A DNA stretch of 64,000 nucleotides from Spinellus fusiger. Taxonomy: Eukaryota; Mucoromycota; Mucoromycetes; Mucorales; Phycomycetaceae. Numbering within the stretch: position 1 is the stretch's first letter; every line of letters starts with the position of its first letter. A model generated the notes under the pieces. The model searched no databases. It saw only the letters and a list, made by a program, of their open reading frames with translations, and was not told the origin of the DNA. The position numbers and the translations under genes were made by a program. The stretch lies in the NCBI GenBank assembly GCA_025094145.1, contig JALLLS010000109.1:1-64000 (forward strand), written 5' to 3'. Below are positions 43,561 to 54,800 of the stretch, piece by piece.

Positions 43561-44924
43561 CAGTGACTCGTGGAAATCTTACGTAGATTTTTTACATTCC
43601 GATATGATTCTTGTTTATGGAAATACTCATTCTTTGTCATAAAAACACACATTAAACACACAGTAGAGACTTCAAAATCGGATGAAGTATAAAGAAGGTC
43701 AATAGAATAATAAAAATAATTTTATTGGGTAGAAACCATTAATATTTGGTGTTTCCACCCTTGGCCTCAATGACGGCCCTACATCTCTGATGCATGCTGG
43801 AAATGAGGGCGTCTGTGGTGTCCTTGGGGATTTTCTCCCATTCTTCCAACAGAAGCACCTCCAAATCCTGGAGAATGCTTCTTGGGTTCATCCTCTTGCG
43901 GATAGCCCTGTCAAGCACCTCCCAAAGGTGCTCTATGGGGTTGAGATCGGGGCTCTGGGAAGGCCACCCCTCCATGGTGGCAATGGTCTCTTTTGCCTTC
44001 CACAACCTGGACTCTCTGCTCTTGTGGCAGGTGGCATTGTCCTCTTGAAGAACATAATCCACCTCTGGATTCAGTGCCTTGAGTCGGGCCAGCTCAGGGC
44101 AGTATTACTTCTTCAATATCTCAATGTATCTTGCACTATCAATACTGCCCTTCACAGGCGCCAATCTCCCAACACCTTCACCAGAGAAAGATTCCCACAC
44201 CATCACGCTACCACCTCCAAACTTCACAGTAGGGTTGACGTTCTTTGGGAGCAGTCCTTCACTCGCTTTTCGTACTACCCTGGTACGGTTGTTGGTGGTG
44301 ACCAACTGGTATCTGGACTCATTGGACCAGATGACCGTCTTCCAGTCGTCCTCGGTCCAGTGGAGGTGGGCCTTAGCCCAAGCAAGCCTCAGCTTCTTGT
44401 GCTTCTTGGTCAAAGAAGGCTTCTTGACCCCCCTGCAAGATAACAGGCCAAGCTTCTTCATCATCTTTGAGAAAGTGGTCATGGACACTTTGGTGGTCAT
44501 CTGGCTGCGAAGCTGATTCATTGTCTGGAATGAATCTCTTGCCACTTCGCGGGCAACTTCTCTCTCGTCCCTCTCTGTCAGAATGGGCTTGCGCCCAGTG
44601 CTCTTTTTGGCCTTGAAGCAGCCAGTTTCCTTATATCTCTTTACGATAAAGGAAACCGACTGCGCACTGACTCCAAACCCAGCAGCAATGGCAACCTGCC
44701 TGGTCCCATTTACCGTGGCCTCGTGAGCAATGAGGCATCGAGTGAAGTCATCGATATTTTTCTTCTTGTTTCCAAGAGGTCTCATGGGTTGTTCAGTGGT
44801 GTTAGATGAGGTAGACATTATGGTGGAAAAGCAATAAATGAGGAATGTTTAATAAAATAAAAAATTTTAAGGAAGAAATTAGGGTTTGAATTTGAGATCT
44901 ACGTATGTTTTCCACGAGCCACTG
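43561..44924 (-). mobile_element. Tc1/mariner transposon Tc1-B
   Basis: 1364 bp with 28-bp imperfect TIRs (CAGTGACTCGTGGAAATC and, reversed from the right end, CAGTGGCTCGTGGAAAAC). TA at 43559-43560 and 44925-44926. It is a different TIR subfamily from Tc1-A, though the transposase-coding 3' flank is similar. LINE copies start 11-12 bp outside both ends. Confidence 0.92.
43739..44818 (-). pseudogene. Tc1-B transposase, nearly intact pseudogene
   Basis: About 360 codons in one frame with a single stop (TAA near 44105, after ARYIEILKK). Domains: MSTSSNTTEQPMRPLGNKKK start, HTH (VAIAAGFGVSAQSVSFIVKR), second HTH (TKVSMTTFSKMMKKLGLL), catalytic region VIWSNESRYQL, QEDNATCH, DLNPIEHLWEVLDR, C-terminus KGGNTKY. 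The first catalytic Asp of the DD34E triad is Asn here (WSNES versus WSDES in Tc1-A left). A helix rich in TKKHKKLRLAWAKAH is preserved. With both the Asn and the stop, no active enzyme is made. Confidence 0.88.
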
Positions 44925-44936
44925 TACATTGATGTC

Positions 44937-45412
44937 AGAGTGCAAAGATTCCTTCAGCAACAGACGCTGTATCCTCACTTCTCCTCCGATCTCTCCTCTA
45001 CTACCCATTCTTAACCTGTTTAGCAAAGCCAGAAGCTGTTAGTGTAACTGCTAGATATATTCTCAGGATTGTCCGAGTTGCTCTAAGTATCCCTCGTTGG
45101 ATTTCGAATCGCCACAGGATGACGGTTATCTTTTTGGTGTCCTGGTTTCCTTGCTGACTTTATGGCCTTTTGGATGTCTATTCATAATTCTCATTTTACC
45201 ATCATTTCCACTCATTTTCATTATTTTCCCCTCATTTCGAGGTTTTATATTCTCTTTTCTTTCCGTCTCTTCTCTCTTTGCATTATTTTTTCACTTATGT
45301 ATTTGAAGTGTTTCAATGTTTATTCTTTTTTTTTCAAACGATCTCATAGGGTGGCTAAAATGCCCAATGCGCGAATAGCAACCAACACCCAAAAATAATA
45401 AAATACTTTGAA
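44937..45412 (+). mobile_element. 5'-truncated LINE copy (3' end only)
   Basis: 476 bp matching the ORF2 C-terminus and 3'UTR of the long LINE, ending AATAATAAAATACTTTGAA. Its 5' break follows TACATTGATGTC, which borders the Tc1-B right end. It lies in opposite orientation to the long LINE. Confidence 0.9.
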
Positions 45413-45426
45413 CTATACTTGTTGGA

Positions 45427-45580
45427 GTTTATTATGCCCTCCACTACAATCCATCTCTCAATACCTTCATTGTTAAAGCAACCCAACCATCACTTTATAA
45501 AAGGTTACAATGATCATCAAGAACAACTCTATATGTTTATTCTTTAACTAAGAAAGCAGTGGAAATTTGAAATATCTGAT
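45427..45580 (-). pseudogene. Tc1-C transposase relic, upstream half
   Basis: The minus strand reads GCFNNEGIERWIVVEGIINS followed by NK; this continues, once the Tc1-B/LINE nest and the inversion are removed, into YIDVLGDV at 38336. It corresponds to the MVWGSFSGEGVGRL...GSINS region of Tc1 transposases. Confidence 0.65.
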
Positions 45581-46162
45581 AATTTCCTCAAACCAGTTTG
45601 CACTGTATATGATTTTGTAGGTCATTTTGTAGACACAGGCTATCTGCTACACTATATTACCTCTGTTATTAACCTACCTCCTTGTTTATTTATGTAGCTT
45701 ATCATTCTATTATTATCCATCACAGACCATGTTCTATATCATAGACGCTGGTGTACAACAATAAATACAATCTATAAAAGAACTGCTACTATCCTTCTCA
45801 ACCCAAGTTGTATAAAACACCACATGAAGTAATAATAATAAAAAAAATAGCCTTAATAAAAGTAAGCCTATCTTTCTACAAATAGCAGTCACGTTCTTTA
45901 GAATAAGTTATTATACTCTCCACAAAAGAACAGATCTCCATAAAACGCCACTTTTCTACTGTATTGTGTTGTGTTGTGTGTGGTTCTGATGTAAATTCAT
46001 GCAGATTGGACTCCACAGTCCAGGTTATAATTAGTAGGACATGGGCCTAATTCATGGATAGAAATAACAAAACTAATCTCTAAAAGGTCAATGTCTCCAC
46101 TTTTTTTCAATCATTTTCTTTTACCCTACCAAGGTACTTAAATAGGACAAATAAAATATATT

Positions 46163-46350
46163 TGTAATAAAGGGCACCAAGGTTATGAACAGAACCACTA
46201 GAGAGATGAATTGGTAGTAGTTTGGTCTCTAGCAGGGACAACGAAATAGAGTTTTAGCACAAAGGCTAGTTTAAGGAAATCCAAGGGGTACGGGGGCGGG
46301 GACACAGTACACGATTTAAATACAACGGGTAACTAGGCAACTGTTCTTTC
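46163..46350 (+). repeat. Dispersed repeat, copy 2
   Basis: 188 bp related to 28627-28814 in the same orientation. No TIR or Fanzor-like sequence was seen around this copy. Confidence 0.7.
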
Positions 46351-47540
46351 AACAATCCTTGCTCCTCTCAAAAGTCCCAAAGATACTTAACATTAACAAG
46401 ATTGATGTTCTTATTGATGTTTAGATTGTATGGTTCTTATACACCGTTTCCTTGTGTTGTTAGCTAGAAATACTTATATATAATGCACCTCCAACACTGT
46501 TCATGCATGTAAAAGTGTCGACTATCTATACTATAGCCTCGGCTATATCACAAATGTAACATGAATAGGAAGAAAAAAAAAGAAAAAAGAAGGGGGAGGG
46601 GAGAGTTCAGACCAAAGCCAATTCTCTAAGCAGTCCAAAGACACTGCAAGTTGGAAATGATAAACGTTTATTCACAATAAAAGTTAATCATAATGCGTAT
46701 TTGTGATAGTAGGAAGATGTATATCCTATCACTGGTCACTGGAAGGAGACGGATGACTTGAGTCACAAATACACAACACCACATTTAGCTTTTTAGTTCT
46801 GGTTTTTTTTTTGGCTTTGTTATTAGCTATTAGATATAGACAAAAAAAATCCATCCTAGTGGGGTTTCCTTCCAATACTAATGATAATAGTCACTTTGCT
46901 TTTTTCTTTCTCTTTCAATACCCCAAGTGTGTTGGCTTCTTTTTAGACCTATCCACATGCATTTGGAATGTCGATCCATGTACGATCGTGAATGAGTCAA
47001 TTGAATTATAATTGAACGACAAGGTCTCACACTCTTCTTTCTTGTGCTGTTAGCTACCCTGAATAAATAAATAAATAAAGTTTGATTAATGTCTAAGCAA
47101 TGTTTTATGGATAATGAACGGCTGTCTAATCTTAATGGCCTGAGTCTATTGACAAAGAACCTCTTATCTTTATCATCTATAAATAATACTCTATATCCAC
47201 AGCCTATGTTTTATATGTGGAGTGTAGTTTAAACCATGTGGCTATGTACAGTCACTCACAATGTAATTAAGAAGTAGCCACATTAATTGTGTTTTACTAT
47301 AGTGACGGATCAATATTCAAATTCAAGTCTTGCAGTTATCTTCATTGTGAGATAGGATCTAGATTTAGTACTAAATTATGTTATTCAATAGATCAGTAAT
47401 AACATGTGTCTTCAAGTGCAATTATGGTCTTCATTCCTTCTTCTTCCCCCCTGTTATGTATTCCTGTTCCATGGTAATATCATCATGGTTTGTAAATTAT
47501 ACAAGGTATTTCGGTGGCGATTGAAAAGGACTTGCAGGAT

Positions 47541-47573
47541 AAATATCACACACACACACACACACACACACAC
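47541..47573. repeat. (CA)n microsatellite
   Basis: About 16 CA units. Confidence 0.92.
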
Positions 47574-49921
47574 TTATTAATAAGATAGAAACATGGGGTG
47601 TCTATCAATGGAGATCTCTAGGCCACTTTGTACTAGTCCAACAGTGAATCATTTCTCCAGGAGATCAGTATCACACAGTCTCTTTATGCATATAAATGTC
47701 AATAACCTAATCTTATGTCATGATGCAATGAGTATAGAGAAAGTGACTATTGGACCATAAGAATCTACACCCATAGTGATTTCCAAAACAGGTCTACCTT
47801 TGTCTTTTATTCATTCTTTCTTTTCTTAACACTCTAAAGATAGGCGGCCTCACTATTATTTGATCGACAGAGATATTCAATCCTAACTGGTCGATGACTC
47901 TTATCACCATGCCCACCATTAGTTACAGTCTATAGAAAGTAACAGAATCATGTCTAGCCCTCTTTTGTAGTATTGAAGACAAAAGAGATCGAAGAGTAGT
48001 TTGAACTTTAAACTAGATTGTATAAATGTACATAGGAGTGTATCTCAGCAATACTAAGCCAGAGAAGGACAAATGAGAGAGTCCAATCGTCATGTGGATA
48101 TTTTATAATTAAGCTATTAAAGACATCTTACGATTGAAATTCCCAATGACCCATTCTATCAACACCCATCTCCAAGATTCAATCCTCAAGAATAGTATTG
48201 GAAAGAAGAAGGGTTTCTATTTAAAATTCAATGGAGAAATGTATTTTCTGGAGAAAAAAAGTCATTTTCTATTCTCTATTCTCTCTTATTTCTTGATTCC
48301 CCAAGGCCATAAGATGCTCTTTTTTTTCTTTCTTTTTCTTTTCTCTTCCCCATTAGTAAGGTATAAAAGAGAGCTAAAGGATATAAATAGTAAGTAGTGC
48401 AACGATTTAGATTCTTGTAACGCCTTTCTGTTTCGACTGTTTTTTTATAATATCCTTTTCCTTTGTGAGGATGTTTTTATTGAACCTATGTGCAAGTGAG
48501 AGAGAAGCCTCAACTACAAAAAGGGACCATCGCAAAGTATATTCTCTATAAAGAACATTCAATTGATAAGAACAATGAATTTATAAAGGGGTGGCTCTTG
48601 GAGGAGAAAGAGAATATAAAAATATAAAAATATAAAAATATAAAAAAAGAGAAATGGAGTCGGAATGGGAAACATACAATTGCCTTTTTTTTCACTTTTT
48701 TTTTTCTTCCCTGGTATGATAGAGAATGCTCTTCTCGTACAATAGTAGTAGATGAAAAGGCAGATCACACCAATAATTCAGTGGAAAGTGTATTTATCAT
48801 GGATTAAATCAATAAATCTAATGTTTGAGAAATAAATGACCAAAATAATTAAAACAATGAGTGAAACAATGAGCAAAACAATGAACTATATTAAAAAGAA
48901 AATGAACCATCAATGAAAGATCGGACCCTCCTTTATGGACAAGCCAAAGAATTTTAAATAAAAAATAAAAAATAAAAAAAAATAGGTAGAAATAGGTAGA
49001 AATTTCACCAGCGCTAAAATATTCATCACCAACTTAAACACTGAAAAACAAAAACACCATGGAATGACAAAAAGACATATCTGCAAAATAAAAATCAACC
49101 CAGCAAGGAAGGACAAATGTGCTAAATAAATCACAAAAAGGTCATCCCATCTTATTTATCTCTTGGATATAAAGGCTGCAGCCAACTTAATGGAGAGAAA
49201 GAGAGAAACAACAGGGTTAGTACTCCGACCCTCTCTTTTCTTCTTCTTTCTAGTGTGGGATTGGCTTAAAGAAGAAACCTACAGGGCATTCTTATTGAGG
49301 CAGTGTCCTCAAATAAAAAATAAATAAATAAAAAAGGTCTATTGAAGAATTAGCATTAAAAAATGGATAGCCTACCATGGGACGTGTGACGTGTGACTTG
49401 TTTGTGTTGGCCTACTCGATTGACTCTGTGAGTCCACTTAATAAAGTAATGTAGCCAATCACTTTTAATGAGCCACCGGATGGTTGGATGAGAAGGGTTT
49501 CCTATGCTAACCCAAAACTGCCCAATTTTCTATTTCATTTTTTGTAACTCCACATAAGAATGCTCGTCTTCTCATTTTCTCACTTTCTCACTTTCTCACT
49601 TTCTTTACTTTTATTACTATTATTATTAAATAGTTGACTTTCTCTCTCCATTCATTCATCAATTGAGGTGGGTCTACTTATAAAGATACTCAAGGAAAAG
49701 TGAAAGAAAAAAAGGAAGCTCCATGACAAAAATATAAATACAATACATCTAAATACAATACATCAAAAGAAAAACGATGAAAAAACAACAATAAAGAGGG
49801 TGGATGTGTGTGTTCACCGAGAAAAAAGAAGAGAAAATTCTAGACAAAAATAGACTCGCAGTGAATATCTTGTTTATTTATATATCTGTATTCTTTTTTA
49901 ATGATGGATCTAGATTTCACT

Positions 49922-51811
49922 ATGGGTTGCTGCGTATCTACCGAGACTGCTGATAAAGATGCTAAACAAAGAAGTCGAAGAATTGATAAAACATTACATT
50001 CAGAGAAGGGGAAATCAAAGAATGAGGTCAAATTACTGCTATTAGGTAATCTATTTTTATTTATTTATTATAGCCTAGGGATAGTTAGCAGTAGTAAAGT
50101 CAACACCACCAACAACAATAACAATAACAATAATAACAATAACAATAATAACAATAACAATAATAACAATAACAATAATAACAATAACAATAATAACAAT
50201 AACAATAATAACAATAACAATAATAACAATAATAACAATAACAATAATAACAATAACAATAATAACAATAACAATAATAACAATAATAACAATAACAATA
50301 ATAACAATAACAATAATAACAATAACAATAATAACAATAACAATAACAATAATAACAATAACAATAAAAAAACAATAATAACAATAACAATAACAATAAT
50401 AACAACAACAATAACAACAACAACAATAACAACAACAACAATAACAACAACAACAATAACAACAACAACAATAACAACAACAACAATAACAACAACAACA
50501 ATAACAACAACAACAATAACAACAACAACAATAACAACAACAACAATAACAACAACAACAATAACAACAACAATAACAACAACAATAACAACAACAACAA
50601 CAACAACAACAACAATAATAATAACAATAATAATAACAACAATAATAACAATAATAATAACAACAACAATAATAATAATAATTCACAGACATGGATGGAT
50701 CGACTTACCTTGGGCGTGCTTCGTTCTATTCTATTGTTATTAGGCACAGGGGAATCTGGCAAATCCACAATTCTTAAACAGATGAGACTTATTCATGAGG
50801 GTGGATTTTCAGCAACTGAGAGAATGTCTTACCATAAAATCATTATCAGCAACACCATACAATCGATGCAGACAATTCTACAAGCAATGGCTGCCATGCG
50901 CATCGAACTAGAGCGACCTGAAAACATAAGAAACTCGGATATTGTAAAGAAGACTTGGTTCATGCCGATCAGTGCTTGATAATGTCACCTGACTTGGTAA
51001 AAGCAATTGAAATGCTTTGGGTGGATCAAGGTGTACTGGAAACCTACAAAAGAAATAACGAGTACCAGTTGATTTACTCGGCCGCATAGTAAGTACACTA
51101 CCAAAGAAAGAAAGAACGGTACTAAGAAGGACACCCCCTCAGCTATTTTGATTCTGTCCAACGCATTGGAGATCTCCGCTATCTACCTACAGACCAAGAC
51201 CTTTTACAATCTCGAGTCAAAACAGCAGGGATCACCGAGACAAAATTCATTTGGAACCATCTGACCTATCGAATGTTTGATGTGGGAGGACAGCGTTCAG
51301 AAAGGAAGAAATGGATCCATTGTTTTGAGGATGTCACTGCTATTCTGTTTCTTGTCGCCATGAGCGAGTATGACCAAGTACTCATTGAAGACGAGTCCGT
51401 CAACCGCATGCAAGAGGCACTTATACTGTTTGGCTCTATATGGAAATCACGGTGGTTTAACAGAACGTCCATCATTCTGTTTCTCAACAAGATAGATGTG
51501 CTGAAAGAGAAATTACCAAACAGCAAAGTATCAACCTACTTCCCAGACTATAAAGGTACAGTAGTAGCATGGTATAGGCTTTGTTCCAATGGTATACTGA
51601 TTCAGGAGGGGGATGCTTAGGTGAAAATGACTACGAATCCGTTAGTAATTACTTCAAATGGCGTTTCTTGTCACTAGATTCAGTTCACAAGGATAGACAG
51701 GTCTATACTCATTTTACCTGTGCAACCGACACAAAACAGATTAAGTTTGTTATGACAGCTGTGAATGATATTGTTATACAAACAAACATGCGAAATATGG
51801 GATTAGTATGA
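49922..51811 (+). CDS. Heterotrimeric G-protein alpha subunit (frame broken once)
   Basis: Exons 49922-50045, 50744-51088, 51143-51555 and 51606-51811. The MGCCVS start carries Gly2/Cys3 for myristoylation and palmitoylation. Motifs: P-loop GTGESGKST (about 42-50, split by intron 1), RVKTAGITE (switch I Arg/Thr), [12 protein letters not shown] (switch II), NKIDVL and TCATDTKQ (guanine recognition). The C-terminus is NMRNMGLV, without the Cys at -4 that pertussis toxin modifies. The exons sum to 1088 nt, one short of a multiple of three: between about 50941 and 50960 the frame shifts from NIRNSDIVK to [17 protein letters not shown]. Either one base is missing, or GTAAAG...ATCAG (29 nt) is an ultra-short intron, which would give 352 aa. 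It would couple a 7TM receptor to downstream signalling; the upstream ATG at 49901 is less likely. Confidence 0.88.
50100..50680. repeat. AAC/AAT tandem repeat array inside G-alpha intron 1
   Basis: About 580 bp of AACAAT-type units: first a 15-bp period (AATAACAATAACAAT), then a 12-bp period (AACAACAACAAT), then loose triplets. All frames on both strands are open, giving poly-Asn, poly-Thr, poly-Leu or Tyr/Cys ORFs that are artefacts. Confidence 0.95.
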
Positions 51812-54800
51812 AAAGATCATGTCCCATGTCTCCTAGTATAAATAATACCCTTTGTCCCTATCCACTTCATTTACTTTACCCTTATTCTAAAACTAATTAA
51901 TGACCATTAAAATACATTCCCTTTCTATTGTTCATGTAAATAACCATCCACTGAATAAGAAACGTGTTTTTTTTGTATAAACTATGGCATTTCGATGGGT
52001 CTTTAGTCATCTCTCTTTGTTTAAACTCCATACACGCCTGCCCCCCTTATTATTATTCTACTACACACCCAAAGATATACATCTATAGATATAATGTCAC
52101 ACGCTCTTTATTTCATCTACTAATCAATACTTGTGGTCTTGTCTTTCATTCATGTATCTCTACACCTTTGGAGGATCTTCATCAGATTCTCTTTTTATAT
52201 CTCCACATCCATTATTACTTATTATCCAGTAATTAATCAGACTCACTGACATGTGGAAAGTTACAAGTCTGAAAAATTAACTCTAATTATGCATTTACAG
52301 CAGTATCTTAACGCCCACAGCCAATGAATATCATTCTACTTGTTACTGTTCTTGCTGCTACTATTCTTTCTACCAGTAAGGCATCCAGTATTCTAACAGA
52401 GTTTCCTCCTTTTTAAATAGTTGGCCATCTTATAAATCTGTAAATAGTGGCTCATGATGGATGTTCTAAAACAAACAAAAAATCAACCCAACACTTTGTT
52501 TTCTTCTTCTTTGATGGATACATAGTTGTACTTTTGTAGAATCTGGTAAAAGTCACACTGAGAAAATCCTTAAAAATAATGTAATTCTTAACTATTAATG
52601 TTTTATTATTTGACCTGCCTACTTCTCTTCTATTTATGTATTCATTTTTGGGTTCTATTTTCCATCTGCAGTGTAATGCTACACATGGGCTCAATAGATC
52701 TATGACTTTCTCTTCATTAGAACGAAATGCACGTGTTTCTGTGGTCTTGGGCTTCATGCAATGCTATTAAAAATCTTTATATAGAATAAAGCAAAGAGGA
52801 CTCTATACCCCATAGACAAGAGTGTAAAAGATGAAGAAATAGGCAGAGGAAGAGAAAAAAGACGGAGGAATAGAAGAGTGATGAAGTGTTCATACTCCAC
52901 GATAGTATTTCTTCTTTTAAATCTCCTATTGACACTACTTTTGAAGTTTGTGTTTTTTTACTTGTCAATGCCATGGAAAGTACACACCCAAAGATTGTTC
53001 TGGCTTTCAATAGGAAACACTATCTTCCCTTCAAGTCACAACGCAATATTCACCTTTTATGGAAATATATTTAAGATCAAAAGGTTTGCAGATATCCAAA
53101 TAACTATTTCCTTTTGTAGTATACCTCACTATCAAATTGTATTATCAATAGAATATATTGTTTATGAATAGAATTGTTCGTTATATTAGTTAATACTATA
53201 GTATGACTATAGTGTCGTGATACCACTATCCATAAAAGGAAAGTGACATATTTAGTGAGGCCAACTGGAAATAGAAAGGTGAACAGAAGAAAGCAAGCAA
53301 GCAGACTAAAGGATAGCTTGTCTTTAAGATGTAGTTATTATACCATAAGTTAGCAGAAGTTGTGCGTAGAAATAATATAAAAGTATTGAAATGAATGAAT
53401 AAACATCAGAGTTCTAATATACGTTTAACTGTCCGGATTTCCTTTGATACCTAAGATCAAAGACGACAATAGCTACTGCCCAAGTGCATTCCCTTCATAG
53501 CAATAGAATTCACACCCTAATAGCCTTGTGTTTTATCCTTGGGAGATATATACCACTAGAGAATACACTCTAGACACCGTTGACAGTAGAGAAGACTACC
53601 CAAGACTGACTTGAGAGTCTTTATTAATGACAGAAGAGTGTCTTGTGGAATACAATGAGCTCAAGCCCAGTATTAGAAACAATACCTAGTTATTATTAAT
53701 TACTATTGTTAATACCAGTTACAATGAGACAGTTGAGGTGATGATGGATAGTGAGTCAATGAATGAATACACTGTTCTCAACACAACTAAGTTTGGTTCT
53801 ATTTTATGGACAATGATTAGAATTAACTCTATAAGTTCTATAATAAACATCTTTCTTAAGCAGTGTTCTACTGCAAATACTGTGGGCTTATGGATAACAT
53901 ATCAGAGAGGAATATCAACGACTAAGTTGTAATATCAGTTTCATTTCTTCCTTTTATATCCAACTTTATACTTTCTAATTGCAAAGTCAATCGTTATTTC
54001 TAAAATAGGCAAGTAGAATTTGAAATATTATATTTAGACAACGAAAAAGCATTCTCAAACACATTAGCCAATCAAGGAAATAGTATGATTTCATTCTCAG
54101 GATATTTCCTTATCTATCCCAAAAATCTTTGGGTGTGTCTATAGCTAGTTTCAAATGGCTTGAGTAACCATTTGTAAAAAGCAAAGAGATACTCGAGGTG
54201 CATGTTTCTAGATTTTTTTCAATTTGGGTGTAGGTAGCTTTTCTAGAACCTTTTTTTTTCCCATTATATTCTTGAAATATTCTCCTGTAGTGATTGTCAG
54301 AACCATAGACTTTCAAAAAAATTAAAATTAAAATTAAATAAAAGAGAGATAATAGTAGCAATATTTAGCAGTTGTAGGTGTGCTTGAAGACCAATGAAAT
54401 GGGTACTTTTAAACTCTATGTAAAGGATTGTACCTACAATGGATTTACATATTTTCTTGAGTATATTTAAGAACTCTCATTTTTATTCGACAGGATGATG
54501 CTTATTATAAATCAATGCTTTCAAGCATTTTTGTTGTTTACATATTTCAACTCACATAGCAGAAAATAGGTAGATTCTACCCTAGATCTTTTAGAAAAGT
54601 ATCTTTACATACTGTGTTGATAATAAATATTAACTGTATCTTCTAATATCACTTTATCATAAAGAGAAAAGAAAAAGAAATGTCTAAAGGGGTTTGTTGT
54701 TGTTGTACTGTAGTGACAATGATCAATAGATTCAACAATGAATTGCCTAAGCTAGAAATAAAGACCAAAGAAGATCAGATAAAGTGTTTTTGTATGTGTT

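Larger units (their letters stand above)
45600..49900. other. Intergenic desert, no gene seen
   Basis: AT-rich, with a (CA)n tract at 47541-47573, a pyrimidine/CTTT repeat near 49573-49600 and the dispersed repeat at 46163-46350. ORFs are short and low-complexity; a 66-aa ORF at 46811-47011 has no recognisable feature. Confidence 0.4.

Noticed and set aside
38341..45412. The 475-bp inverted repeats looked like TIRs of a 7-kb composite DNA transposon
   Set aside because: Both arms are the 3' end of the LINE (ORF2 C-terminus plus 3'UTR), and the flanking duplications belong to two separate LINE insertions.
38341..45412. Twin-priming (5' inversion) of a single LINE insertion
   Set aside because: Twin priming leaves direct duplications around the whole insert and no Tc1 between the parts; here two different TSD pairs exist and are inverted relative to each other.
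49901..50743. 280-aa Asn/Thr-rich (prion-like) protein and the opposite poly-Leu and Tyr/Cys ORFs
   Set aside because: They are translations of the trinucleotide array in G-alpha intron 1; GT-AG sites at 50046 and 50742 join the conserved P-loop.
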